Part shown: positions 11,881-24,719 of the stretch, piece after piece | Numbering within the stretch: the stretch's first letter is position 1 | Layout of the letters: each line of letters starts with the position of its first letter | From: Calliopsis andreniformis | Taxonomy: Eukaryota; Arthropoda; Insecta; Hymenoptera; Andrenidae | DNA length: 64,000 bases | Assembly: GCF_051401765.1 (NCBI RefSeq) | Contig: NC_135073.1 | Span: 2,976,001 to 3,040,000, forward strand | Reading direction: 5' to 3' | Made by a program: the position numbers and the translations under genes | The notes under the pieces: model-generated | Databases searched by the model: none | Told to the model about the DNA's origin: nothing | The model's input: only the letters and a program-made list of their open reading frames with translations

Positions 11881-13736
11881 TAGTAATTGATTGTTTTGTA
11901 TTGGTTTGTATACGCTGGAAATAGTTGAAATTGAGTCTGGTACTTTTGGTCAGAATACGAGCTCTGAAAAGTAATACTCAAGTCGTTTTTTGGTCGTCAC
12001 AGACTAAAATGATCAACTCCCCTTTAGAATTTTTTTCAATTTTAGTGCCAAAGTACTTGATCGATTCTGAAGTTTTTATATTTAAAAGAAATGAATGGGT
12101 TAGTTGAATAATAGCATAAGTCCAAAAACCATATTTTGAGATATTCGATCGCAACGTGTAGTTCTGTGCTCCCCATATCTGGACTCCAGAACCAGAGTGT
12201 ATTAATTTGTCCATTTGAGTCCATTTGTTTTTTGTGTGATTAAACACACACAAATTACTTGAAAATGGCTAATTTTGGATTTTTACTGATTTTCATCTCA
12301 CAGATTCAAAAATAAATATTTTTGTGTTGTGCAGTTCGTCGTTTTGGCAAATGAGCCCGTTTATTACATAGCGTTGCCTTGTTAGCTAGTGCATGTGGAT
12401 GACTAATAGCAACGTGTCGTGTAGATATACTGTCTATAGTATTTTTAAATTTTAAACTCCTAACTAGCTTGTGACAAATGTATAGGGACATGTCATCTAG
12501 ATTAATTCTAGGATTGTAACGTTACTTATATCTGGTGAAAAGTGTAATCAAGAGTACCTACATGAAAGCGAAACTTGATTTCTTCTACGTAATTCCAAGG
12601 TTCATAATAATGAATATAGCAATGAGTTTATGAGGAGGGAGTATCCTGTAGTTAACTGACGATCTGCAACTAACTGTTTGATGAGTTTGTCTGGTATTAA
12701 AAGTTTTATTTTTCTGTTAGTTTAGATAATTAAGTCTTCTTCCTCAATAATCTAACTATTTTTACTTATTTTGATCACTAAAATTAATTATGTAGCAACG
12801 TAACTGATAATGATGATGTAAATACTTGTAGAATTCTTGTGTATGTATATATTTAATTATTCCATGATTTAACCATTTAATAAATATAATTCGAATATTT
12901 AGATACTTGTATATTTTGAGTTACAAATACATTATAAAATTATTAACTTCTCGATAAATAAATTATACAGTGTAAGAAAATTGTATTTGAATGATCAAGG
13001 TTAAATATTATCTAAAATGTAATTACAATAGATTCAGAATATACTTAAATACCGTGATAATTCTTGACTACTGCTTTGCTATGTATAGCTTATTAAATTA
13101 ATATTAATATTGTATGCATATGCTGTACTATAAATATTTAAAATAACAATTAATAAGTAGCATATTGTTCTAAATTAAAAGTTATGAGGAGAAGTTGTCA
13201 TATCTTCAACAATGAAATAATAAAAAATAAGAAGAAAGCGATGTTTTTCTATAGGATGTTACATAATATATAACACTTTCTCAGAACGTATTACTTTATC
13301 CATTTCGAAACTATTAAATGCGTAGTAATAAGAGAAACTATTTCTTTGTGGATTGTTATATTCAGAAAATTTCACTTTCAGAAATTACTTTTAAACTAGT
13401 TTTAGTTCCTTTTCATTATCCTACGCCAGTTATTATTCTTCTAATAAGTAATTCCTCACAGTTCTTTTTCGTGTTCACTATGGTAATATATTACAGAATT
13501 TTTTCTCACTGCATTCACTATTTGCATGTTATCAAGCAATTCAATCATTTTAGAATACCAATTCGCTTCGATAATTATTAAGAGTAAAAAATTCCTGAAA
13601 GTTAAGAAACACTGATCCTCGTATCTAACGAATACGTAACAGTTCTGCTCGATTTCGCTACTTAATTCTTTTTATCCATAAACAAACTCTACTACAAACT
13701 GAACAGAAAGGTTCTGATCATTTCTACGTTAACATA
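11881..13736. other. AT-rich non-coding DNA
   Basis: No supportable gene. The minus frame of 91 aa at 11978-12253 and the plus frame of 87 aa at 13318-13581 have no recognisable domain. The stretch 12310-12440 is slightly more complex than its flanks. Confidence -1.
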
Positions 13737-14034
13737 TACAGAGTGTTCGACGAAAGGTATCAGAAATGTTAAGAAAAGATTCTACATGTCAAAATAGGAC
13801 GAAAATCAAGAATGACAGAATTGTGTCTGGGACTTCGTTTCAGAGTTATTACTTGCCAAATGAAATACGTACGAAATGTCTGACTTGGACTTACTTTACT
13901 ACCAGCGTACATTAATCAGATCAGACGTAGTAACGTCAGTAAAATCATTTACTAGTCTATCACCATTTTCGTTTTATTTTAACATGTAAAATCACTCCTT
14001 CAAATTTCTTCCACCTTTTGTCGAACACCCTGTA
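13737..14034. mobile_element. TIR-bearing MITE, about 300 bp, TA-flanked
   Basis: The left end TACAGAGTGTTCGACGAAAG matches the reverse complement of the right end, TACAGGGTGTTCGACAAAAG, with two mismatches in 20. Similarity continues inward for about 80-90 bp through the words ACATGTCAAAATA and GACGAAAAT. Both termini carry TA, as expected for a Tc1/mariner-type target duplication. No transposase frame. The interior shares long blocks (TTCGTTTC, GTTATTA, GTCTGACTTGG) with the element at 45511-45914, so the two are copies of one family. Confidence -1.
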
Positions 14035-15599
14035 CAGTGCTTTTAAATGAATACCCTGCACGTAGTGTCAGTAATAAAATTCTGAAGAAAAGAATGTTAG
14101 GTGGAGTTATGATTATCGATACATACAGGTAACTAGCTTCGTCGTAAATATTTGCGAGGTGGTTTAGCGTTATTGTTAACAAAGAGACAGTTAAATCTTC
14201 GAAACAAGTCCCGCGCATCTCTGGCGATGGTTGGTGGTGCATCGCGTATCCGCCGCTACGTGCATACATTTTCATAAAAATGCGGAGATCCGCTTTCTTT
14301 CCTGTTACACACTGGAACGCGATACCATGTTGTCCATTGCGCTCTCATGTTAATTCCGGCAATAAAGTCGGACGCTGAAAACGGCCACTCGGTCGTGTTT
14401 CACGTGTTCCTGGATTACTTATAGTCCCTGCTCGGAGAGCATTGCCTTTTTGATTTCTTAACACAATCGTTTCGGCTAATTTTCACTCGCGAAGCTGCAA
14501 TTTGGCTCGCCAGTTCACTCTGGACAGTATATTCATAAAATTTTGGGCATCCTTTCTAAGGAATTGTTTTGTTCTGTTTTCTTTCAAAGCGAACGTTCAA
14601 AATATGTTGTTACCCAAACTTTCAGTTGAACAATACGGAATTGTTAAACAATAATTGATGCAGAGTAACAAATATAAGCTGTTTTGCGAAGCAAACGAAT
14701 AAACTGGATCGCAGGCACAACAAATGGAAAGGAAATGGAATATACGACAAATATTTATACAGGCTCAATTTCGTGGAAGAACATTTGATAGCAGTTGAAA
14801 TGTGGGGAATATGGAGGCTGTTGGTATAGTAAAGTGCTGCTGTCAAGGGAAAAGATTGAAACAGAATAGGGTGAGCAAGAAAAATAATAGTGTAGTTATG
14901 TGTTTTTAATATGTCGCTAAAATCGCGACTTCAAGAAAATATTTGATTACTATTTTTAACTTAATTGAAGATAGAAGTCTTCCTTAAAGTGGTTTAATTA
15001 GTGTTTAGTGGTACACGTAGAATTGATAAAGACAATTTATCAACATTTTGGCTTTAATTTTTGGACTTTCATAAGTTTTTCAAATATTTTGCATTAATAA
15101 CAATTTAAGAAACTTCTTCAATTTACTAACATATAGAGGGAATACGATTCAATTAATTGACTTGCAATTTGAACGAGTTAGTTGAAACATATTTCTGCAT
15201 GCATTAAACACCTCAGAAATCAAGGATTTTTGTAACAATTGTACTGCTTGGTAAAAAAGAATGCAAATATACTTTTTCCAATGCTACTTTTTCCAGTTAT
15301 CACTCCATTTTGTGCTCTCTTTTAGATTTATTGCATACTGATACTAATACTAATAAAAATACCGTCCCGTTTTCCAATTTACATCTACTAGTTTTGACAG
15401 CAGAATCTTAGGAATTCTAAATAAATCATCAAAACACGTCCCACGCTCTTACAAAGTTTCTATTACTGTCTAATTAAGTGTAATATTTCAAATTTAAATC
15501 AATTCGTGTAACTTCTACGTTATACGTATAACATGCATGTAAAGTGTTAACTAATTAGGTTCACTAGATTTTCTTAGAAAAAGTGTAAAACAGATCCCT
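14035..15599. other. Non-coding DNA with a complex patch at 14.16-14.52 kb
   Basis: The patch 14160-14520 is less AT-rich, of high complexity, and lacks a sensible reading frame, the look of a conserved non-coding element. It contains GGCAATAAAGTCGG, a word close to one in the 43.8-kb patch (GTCAATAAAGTCGCG). Conservation cannot be tested from this sequence alone. Confidence -1.
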
Positions 15600-16150
15600 C
15601 TTCTCTCGCGGTCCAAATGATCCGGTACTTTTATGAAAATTCGTCGGTATAATAGCAATCATACAATTAATCGTTCACTCGTACCAAGTTCACATGATCG
15701 AGGCTCTGTCGCATTACACTTTGCAGGACGAGAGGAAGCAGGGCAAGAAGTGTGTGCTGTTCGCGGTATCCTTGCTTTTCTTCTTCCTTTAAGGCGTTCT
15801 CCGCTTCGGAGATCCGACACTTTTCAAACAGAAAGTCCGAGATAGGTTTTTCGAACGGTGGCGCGGCGCAGCGGTCAGCCAGTTTTTTTCTCAGCTTTTG
15901 TCCTGGTGCACGGGTGTTACGTTACGTAGCAGAGGCTGCGGCTTACCGCGTTCGCTCTGCTTTCATTCCTGCTTCTGCTACCCCGCACGAAACGCAATTA
16001 AGCACGGCGTCTATCGTCGCTCTGCGGTCTGCCGAGTGCGCGCCTAGAGTTACCGACCGAGGAAAATTCACGGCCACCTTCGGAGGCTCGATTTTACTTC
16101 CTGCTACGTGTACTGGACTGCTCGGCTAATTAGCGAATTTCGCGAGGAAG
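15600..16150. other. GC-rich island
   Basis: CpG-rich block in AT-rich surroundings. Two overlapping + frames are open (70 and 125 aa), but the peptides are Ala/Ser/Arg-rich, compete with each other and match nothing known to me. A pyrimidine tract with CAG (near 15880-15895) could serve as an acceptor, but no convincing exon follows. Possible promoter or enhancer; not supported as coding. Confidence -1.
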
Positions 16151-16299
16151 CTTCGCGAGCTCCTCCCTAGAATATTTTCTGTTATACACTCGCTGCTTAT
16201 GTTAAGTGTATTTTGTAATTTCCTTTACGTGAATGAGTATTCCTTGCGAGATTTCGTTTATAGGCACCATGTAGCATCGGCCTCTAGGTCATTAGTGAA

Positions 16300-17220
16300 A
16301 TTCTATGTACACAAATTCAAATTGCCAATGGCAGCTATATCATGAGGAGGTAAATAGTCTAATCCAGAATAATTAATATGAAACTCGAAATTATCTGTGT
16401 AATTATCTACTTATTAAATGTGATAATCTTCTTTTACAGGTACGGTTTCAGTTTACTAAATAATGGCTTTGTGACTTGTTTCAGTTTGTTGTCAACAACT
16501 CTGTCAAAAATTAGTTTTATAGGAAATAGCACTAGATCTTCAGTAACAAGCTTCTTCATTTTCAACAACTCTGTCAAAAATTAGTTTTATAAGAAATAGC
16601 ACTATATCTTCAGTAATAAGTTTCTTCATTTTAAACACTTTACTAAAGTCTGCAGCTTTGTACAGTGCTTCTAATGCAACTGCATTCAGTTGACAGGTTA
16701 ACTGTTAAATATTAAGTTAAATGCTTTTGTATTTTTGGCATTCTAATATCTGTTCCTACTAATACAATTTGAGGTGTGATATCTATACTTTAAATTGATG
16801 TTTTCAGAGCAATCTTAACTGAATCTACAACTTTCATAATAAAGAAATCTTTTCGTGTAAAGTTGGGTATAGGAACAACAGTTCATCTGCTTTTCTTCTC
16901 TAGTCTTGTCTTCTGATTCTATGAAGAGTTTACTATTAGTGGAGCTAAGTATTGAGGAAATACCCTCTTCTTCATCAGAAACTGGACTCGATATTTCTGA
17001 CACTAATTCTACATTTACTAAATTAAGAACACCACTATCATCGATAGCAAAATGTGTTTTAATTGGCATGCTTATGTAAAACTTTAGCTACACCAATTAA
17101 AGTAATTGTAGATAAATTCAAATTACCGAACAGTAATGTTGTAGAATATACGAGCCTTTCAGGAACCAAATTGATCAATTTCATTTCTTTTAAAAATTCT
17201 TTGTAAACATTAACCCTAGA
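16300..17220 (-). pseudogene. HYOU1-like: HYOU1/Grp170 (ER Hsp70-family chaperone) retropseudogene, permuted
   Basis: The minus strand encodes broken pieces of the ER chaperone HYOU1 (Grp170/ORP150), an Hsp110-type nucleotide-exchange factor. Block A (16300-16875) reads VVDSVKIALKT, then VLVGTDIRMPKIQKHLT (the end of the ATPase domain), VALEALYKAADFSKVFKMKK, FDRVVENE and NFEFHINYSGLDYLPPHDI (start of the substrate-binding part). Block B (16876-17220) reads GNLNLSTITLIGVAKVLHKH and IKTHFAIDDSGVLNLVNVEL followed by the acidic SDEEEG stretch. Stops and frameshifts interrupt both. No introns are seen over roughly 300 residues, which suggests a reverse-transcribed copy. In the parent protein A precedes B; here B comes first on the coding strand, so the copy is permuted. 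The family assignment is from recognition and is fairly firm; the mechanism is inference. Confidence -1.
16493..16632. repeat. 70-bp tandem duplication inside the pseudogene
   Basis: Two units of 70 bp (16493-16562 and 16563-16632), each starting CAACAACTCTGTCAAAAATT, differ at only a few positions. The unit falls in the HYOU1-derived block, so the peptide segment with KMKKLITED and FDRVVENE is repeated. The low divergence suggests the duplication is more recent than the decay of the pseudogene. Confidence -1.
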
Positions 17221-20200
17221 AGTACTAAGCTAATTTTTAGTTACATACGTTAAGTACCAACAGTGAGCAATTTATCTCTGCGTTTCATTTCAGTCTGGAA
17301 AAGGATTTAAAAATGTGTTTACATAAACTTAAAAGACTGGCTAGAACTTTAAAAAGTGACCTCGATCATTCAAGTTAAACGTATCTTTCAAAAAATTAGG
17401 TTTTTCACTAACAGTCGACGTGAATTCCAGGAATAAAGTTTCTAACAAATAGCAAAGACATTAAGTTCCTCAACAATTTTTAATCATGTGTTTTAGAAGT
17501 AGGTTAGTGCAGATACTTTTAGTCCTAAAGTTAATAATTAACTTTTCACAACCCGAAAAAGTGTCCTATGTAGTTGTATTTCCTGTCATACAATAACAAC
17601 ATTATGTGGGATTTCTAAATAACACTTAATATATTTCCAGAATTATTTTGAGTTAAGTCTTTAACGAAAAATTTAACATAACAGAAACAACACTAATTTC
17701 CTTTTAAACAGTTGACTATGTTATATTGAAAGACTCCTGGCACTAATATAGATCTATTGGTCCCGAGGGCCAACTTGTCAGCGGAGCACAAAATATAGTT
17801 CTATGTCATTTTAATAATTGTAAACCATTTTAATGCCAGAACCCTGCGACGCGACGTTTAGCTAGGGATTTTAAAAATAATAATACAGCTCTGGCAGCAG
17901 AATCACTAACTGCGCAAAATTAAAATGATTTATGTTCTTTAGGAATTTAATAGTGCAATAAACTTTCGAAAGCCATGATAGTTTTCTGTTCCGAAGGGAA
18001 TCACCAAACCGGAGCTGGTAGGCGATTTTCACACGTCTGATTTCCCACTTGACTGATTTTGAATGCTTTCTGCACTCGAGAACAATGGATATCACGAGAA
18101 AAAAGGATAACATTGGATATTAAGAAGGAAAAATATGAAGTTCCGCATTTCTTAACGAATCTTCAAAAAAGTGACACCAATCGATTCTTTGAGCTCTCCT
18201 GACGAAAATGACACAAGGATGACATAATTTAGAGCGTAGTTGATGAAATTGCATGAAAAATTCATTTGAACAATTTAAAGCTAATTTTGTTAAAATTGTT
18301 TAGGACTTGGTGGCTGGATTACTAATGTTGTTACTTTCACAGACCGAATTTTCTGCATTTGTAATACATACTTGTTTGTAACATAACTCAATAAAGAAGT
18401 CATATTTACCAAAATAGAGGTGTAATTTATGCCAATTCATAATTCGAAAATCACGATTCTCAAGTTGTATCACTTTTGAAGCAAGTGTGCGATATAGAAA
18501 ATGGTGGATTATTACATACACGATGTCTCATTATTTTTTCACAAATTTGGCCAGAGTTTTCTATACATAAAAAATAAGATTAAATTGTCATGTAACAAAG
18601 CGTCATTATAAATTTTATTAGGATCTTGTATAAGTCCTTTGTCTTTATCAATGTAAATTCGATATTGATATAACATTGAATTTCATCAGGATTTTGTTTA
18701 ATTTCTTCAGATCTGACGTTAATTCTTGTATTTAATTTATTTCAAGTAAGTATGTTTGTATTATGAACCGTTACATGCTTTATAACCATGCCCTATAACA
18801 CAGATTATATCAACACATGTTATTTGCTTTGTCTTGTCCTCTGCTGAGCTAACAAAGAAATAGTATTATCGTATTCTTCACCTTTCATATTTTTGTTATG
18901 ACTTCTTAATGGTACATTTAAAGGCTTTTTGTTATATCAAAATTTAATCTTATTTTTACTTACAGAACACATTGGCGAAACTTATACAGAAAATTGTAAG
19001 ATAACAGTAGTTATATCTCTAAAGATTCCGTTTCATTGAATTAATACTTGAGTAGATATTCATAAGTAATTTTGGAATGATTGGTATTTAGCAGACAGTA
19101 TTTTTTCTTGTCTGTTCCTATCACAATTGTGATACTGTCTAGTGAAAATTTTTGATTATATTATGAATTTCGATTCTTTTAGATGTAGTCTAACTTTTGT
19201 TCTATTCTTTTATGATAATTTTACCGTAGCCGCTGAAGTATTGATATAGGATTGAAGTATTAGACTTACTATTTCGTTTAGTAGAAGTGTCGATGCTTCT
19301 TCAGCGTTAACATACTCTTTTTCATTGCCAATTATTCGTTAATAAGAAGTCTAGCTAATAATTACATTTACATTGATACTAGTTAAGTATAAATTTCTTG
19401 TATACTTGTTATGATTCCTATTTTCATTCTTTCTATTTAAATTTGACAAGGCTTTGATGGCATCTATAAACCTGCTTACACAACGTGATATTGGAGCTGA
19501 TTTATATAAATATACTTCGAAGCACTTCGAAAACTGCATAGAAGCGTTGAAGATAGATATCGTCTTGGGGAAATATTGCTTAAGTACCTGTCATCCGTGA
19601 GGATAACATAGCCTACTCCTAGATCAGATTTCCATGCTTCTGTGTAAATTTTGTTATGAAACATGTACTTGAATTGGCTTGAAAAGCTTGTCTCTTATAG
19701 TTAGCTCGTTATTACAAAATCATAAATCTGTAAATTAGTATTCTTCTCATGGTTATCAGAAAGTAATGCTCTTTCAATGAGTATTGAATAATAAGTTCGT
19801 TTTTTTCCATATTAAAGCTGAAACCTTGATTAACCCCCTTCTACTATTCCCCGATTTAATCCTCTTAGTACCTAAAAACCAAAATATTGACTCAAGATAT
19901 TTGTGACAAAGATCGCGGAGTTGATATTTCGTAACTATTTTCTAACATGTTGCTATCTAAATGGTATATAGAAAAACTGTAAAGTATTAACAGGCTTAAA
20001 CGCACATACTGAAAAAGGACATGTAGCACGATAAGCGACTGTTTTTGCATTTCGATAAACTCTTAAAGGCTATCATAGGTGAAATTTTACCCACTGCGAC
20101 TTTTTGCCTTAACATTATTAAGAGAAGCTATAAAGGCTGGTGGTAATAACAACTATTTGGATATTCATCAAGGCAATCAGTAACGACAATTTTCTCTTAA

Positions 20201-20980
20201 AGTAGATTGACTATTTCACGTAGTCTGTTATATACACAACAAACAAAATTTGCACCAATTTGTTGATAGCTTTCTTGGATATTCAAGGCATAGTGTGAGT
20301 TTGCAGTCTTTGTAAAATTGTTTTCTGAAGGAAATAGTTGTAAATAGTTGTACTGTACTTTCTCGGTATAAACTTGTCGCAAACCCATTTATTTCTACGA
20401 TTTACTCTTTATTCTTCCTTTACTTTTTGCTTTTTATAAAATTAAACATAAATTATCGAAGTTTATATAGATCTAAGAGAAATGTACTCTAATGACATGT
20501 GTCTGATGATCTACAAACTTGTTGCTTCATAGTCCGTCGCAAATTTATGGCAAGTAAATACATGAGATGAGAATTTTTACGATATAAATTAGAATTTCTT
20601 TCTGTAAATGTAACACCACAATATCAAAGCACTAACATAAACTTTCCAACCTAATTTGCGATAAAACATAAAATTAAGATTAACTAGTGTAGTTTACACT
20701 GTGCATAGGTTGTAAGATTAGCTTGAGTAGGAGAAAGTATCTAAAGACCTTTACTACAATGCATCTGTAATAAAAATAGTAGGTAATGATTTAGAGCGAA
20801 TCGTAGTTTTGTTTGAATGAATAGTCGGTTTTAACAAAATGAGCTTTATATTAATGTGGGCGATTTGGATGAATAATAAAAGTGGCATACAAAAGTTTTA
20901 TATGCATGAATAAAACTTTAATTCTAAAACAGAATACTATTTGTAGTTGTGTATTTAAAACAGTTTCTAGTTACTGAGTT
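17221..20980. other. AT-rich non-coding DNA
   Basis: No supportable gene. The part 17221-17700 may hold further unrecognisable remains of the HYOU1 copy. A 16-bp perfect palindrome (TATCACAATTGTGATA) lies at 19119-19134. About 50 bp at 18948-18999 are repeated near 44.3 kb. Small minus frames of 62-80 aa are not protein-like. Confidence -1.
18948..18999 (+). repeat. Dispersed repeat fragment, copy 1
   Basis: The run CTTATTTTTACTTACA and the following bases through GGCGAAACTTATA and GAAAA match 44292-44340 (CTTATTTTTACTTACA, GGTGAAGTTTATA) in the same orientation. The second copy ends in GAAACACCCTATA, a motif like transposon termini elsewhere in the window. Probably a decayed transposon end. 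Confidence -1.
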
Positions 20981-20982
20981 TA

Positions 20983-21163
20983 TTAACCCTTCAAACCAAG
21001 AACTCGATGCCATACTTATGGGTAGGTAGCTGCATTACAGGCAGTGTTCCGAGTACGTAGTCATAAACCATAATGGGACAAGCAGACTTGAACTCATAAA
21101 CTTCAGGGTATTTAAATACCACCAATGGACCGGTACAGCGGGGATTTAAATACCAAGCTGAAG
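20983..21163. mobile_element. Possible piggyBac-type MITE remnant with hairpin
   Basis: The block opens with TTAACCCTTCAAACC, a TTAA site followed by CCC as in many piggyBac-type ends, and is more complex than its surroundings. Near its right side a perfect 14-bp palindrome GGTATTTAAATACC (21107-21120) is followed by a second copy of ATTTAAATACC (21144-21154), bounded by CTTCAG and CTGAAG, giving a hairpin over 21101-21163. No right terminus with TTAA was found, so the transposon call is tentative. Confidence -1.
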
Positions 21164-24100
21164 GACTAATGATGATCAGTGCTTACTCCGTAGAATTGTA
21201 AGTGTCTAACACATTTATGTGTGTACACACTTCTAGATCTATTTTATGCTATATCTAAATATGCTATTAAAATAAGGAAGAGAAATAACAAAATTAATTA
21301 ATGCAGCATAGTATAGCTTAATAGACACATAGTAAAATTAAGAAATAATATGTTGTAAAAGTGAATCCTTTTTATGACAGATTTCAAACCAGCTATTGTT
21401 ATTACATTTATAGTTCTATATAATCTCGAAATAACTGTAGGTACCTATTTATACTTTTTCAACAAACAAAAATAGTATTCCACCATAATGTTGTTACGTT
21501 ACTTTTGGTATTTATTTTTATTTATAACTTGAATGATCTTGCTAAAAAAATGCTTCTCTTTGATGAATATTTTAAGTTTTTGAGACACTACTACAGTTAT
21601 CTATAATTCTCTTTTGCGTAACATGTCACGCTATATCGCTTCTAAATTATCGGAAGAAAGCCTATATTTCGACATTTAATGAGGCGTGCGAATCATCCCG
21701 CTTTTATATATTATTTATCACGCATGAACTATCTGACTATACGAGTGGTCGACACTCTTGGTTTTTGCAACGTATCTGTAGAATGTATGGGTTACGAAGA
21801 AAATATGTTACAATTGCGCGTGACCTTTCGATTACAGTACAGTGATTGGGATTATAGAACCAGTCACAAATCCATTGCAAACAATTCATGTAAAAATAGA
21901 ATTAAATTTATTTTAAGTTATTTATAACGAACATGATGATTCTTTACAAATACTTTTGTGCGAACGTATATTATTTACAGTACTGAACAAAATTTAATGA
22001 AATTACTAATATCTACATTAATTGCACAATTAATTTAAATCAATTTATCTATGATATAATTTACTACCTATCGATATAATAAAACAAAAATCTTAAAAGG
22101 AATTTTGGAAAATTCAACATAGAGATAGTGAATCTCAATAAGAATAGAAATTTTCAATAGGAGTTTTCAGAATTGTGCTTTTATATATGTATTTGAGAAA
22201 CAAAAGTCTTTTGATGTCATTACAAGTTTAGCTCTATTGTTTATATAGGTGAATGTAATTGCGAATTAATTAGAAATTAATAGAAAAAAAATATCTTGAT
22301 AAAAATTTTCGTAACTAATTTCCACAATATTTAAGACGTTTGTTAATAATAATTTATGACTACAGACCAGACAGGCGACAACTTGTTGTAAAGGTAATCA
22401 CTACTTTCATTTGTTATCAACGTTGGTTACATATACGAAAAAAATTACCATTCGATGATGTAATATTCTGAACACGAACTCATCACTCGCCGTAGCAGTG
22501 ACATGATGCCACAAAAGTGACAAATTTCACAGGAGTCTTTACGTAATCTTTATATCGGTTATTTTTCTCAATACTGCGACAATTTTTTGCAATCCTGTTC
22601 GGAGAAAGCCGATAACAATATAGTCGTAACTGCTGATAATAAGCATGAGAGAAACTAAAATGTTTTTATATGTATCTGCTAATGTTCACGGGGAAAAAAT
22701 CAGTACTATTTAAAGACATATTTGTAACAATTATAGTATTGCTCTTGTTAAATTAGTTTTTTTTTAAGTATTTTATTCGGTGAATGTCAATTGTAAGAAT
22801 ACGTTATGTAAATGAATATTAATAATTACAAGCTGTAAACAGATTCATAATATCACTTTGTGAAATGTTAGATAACTGTTACTTTTGCAGAAATGTAATT
22901 AAACGTATAGTTCTGACATTAAGAAATTATTTAATGTACCCTGACTTCTAGTCTTTCTACAGCCATTTATACGTGTTTAAACAAGTGACTAAGATCTAAT
23001 TATTAAATGTTAAAATGGTGACGATCTCCTATAATTCTATTAAATCTAAAAATAAAATTCGCAAGAGTCGTAACTTGTTATAATATTACTCAATAGATAA
23101 AACTGGAAATACTTATTCACTAGTTTGTAAAACATTCTCTAGATACTTCCGAATACTTCTCTAGATACATGCATAACCTTACCAATTTCCGGTTTAAATA
23201 ATCGTTTCTGTACGCTAAACATCGGCGTATTAAACTACAATGCAAGTTCATTACTTCCAGCGAAAAAACTGAGTTTTAATATCGATTGATAATGAATTGC
23301 AAACTTCGTTAAATCGATTAGCAAATAAAATTGCAGTTAAATAGAAAGTCATATAGTGGAACTTCGAATAGCTGAGTCTCCATTATTCAGTTTCTATTAT
23401 TGAAGGTTATAATAAACCTAGTTACTAAAAGAGTGCTTCTGATCTGACTCTCGAACTATTTCAGATAATTAATGTCCTATTGTAATATATTTTAAACAAT
23501 TCAAATAATATGTTTTAAACAATACCAACTTCATGTGATAATTATTATTTAAACATACTTTTTATTTTTACTTTCTATGAATAATTCGTCGAAAATGGTT
23601 AAGAAGGGAGCGCTACTTTTCTATAACTTTGAAGTAAGAATTCATCTGTTTGGTTTTTAAAAATACTCTAAAAACTTTGCGAAGTGAAAAAAATCAAATG
23701 TTTTGTCAGAGTGAATGATATAGGTAGCAACATCACGTGGGGTGCAAGAAGAATTTTTCAATTTCAGCAACGTATATGGTATTAAATATCACCATTATAA
23801 CCCCTTGGTTAAATATAACACCACGAATCACCTTTCTATTCTCAGATACGCAATGAATTAAAAAATCCGCTCGAATGGTCGATGGATTCGAATCTCTTCG
23901 TCGAACTGGCAAGAAATCCTCATTCTGCCCAGTAGACCCAAGTACCGTGAATAACAGAGATTCGTCTGCTCACGGTACGCACATACAGTAGGTGGAAGAA
24001 ATACAGTGAGACCGTAAAAGCAGTAGGAAGTGAGAACAATGGAGCACGATTGAGGGTCAAGAGCCTATGGATGTTTTCTGTACCGTTTCCAATCACTGAA

Positions 24101-24719
24101 TAACACATTAAAGGCTTAAAACACGGAAACCTAGCCAAGCGTCGGTATCCTGTTATCAATTAGTATCCACCTAGCTACGAAACAGATTTCGAGCTTGCAC
24201 CTTCCAACTACGATGGCTCGAAAAGTATCACGCGATGTTACCACAGAGCATTGCTAATTCGATCACTAGTGCATAACGAAACATCTAGGGTCAATCAGTC
24301 TGAACAGTTGGATTGTCAACGCGTCTCTGATGGTACCTTATGATACTTTTCAACAACTAATAGTTGGATGAGGAATATAACGTGATCACAAAATGAATCG
24401 ATCAATAAATTGAACATGTTTAGGTAAAATGAAACAAGTAACAGAAATATTAGAAAACGAGAGCTTTAGTTACTCGCAGGACCACGATTTGTTGTATCTG
24501 TATACATTAAGCGGCACTTCCACTCGATACCTCAATTTACCACGCTATATTCCTAGTTCAAATGTACAAGGTACTGTCTCCGATATCCTGAGTACTTCTC
24601 CAGATTTCGTCCACCTTCTGCATATTTTTGCTCCGAATTCCACTGTGCGAAAAATTCTAAAGCCACTCACGCCGGCGGATTTCAGGGAGTTTAGCGAACT
24701 AGGAACGAAACAGTAGAAT
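21164..24719. other. AT-rich non-coding DNA
   Basis: No supportable gene. The right end (23.9-24.4 kb) becomes less AT-rich approaching the CpG-rich island. A + frame of 95 aa at 24429-24716 is open from an ATG but has no recognised domain and no splice or family support, so it is not called as a gene. Confidence -1.

Noticed and set aside
11978..12253. 91-aa minus frame resembling retroelement text
   Set aside because: No gag, protease or reverse transcriptase motif; similarity is only an impression.
15752..16129. 125-aa + frame
   Set aside because: Ala/Ser/Arg-rich, overlaps another frame, no recognised domain or matched splice sites.
24429..24716. 95-aa + frame with fairly normal composition
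   Set aside because: No domain, homologue or splice evidence; a single frame of this length is expected by chance in 64 kb.
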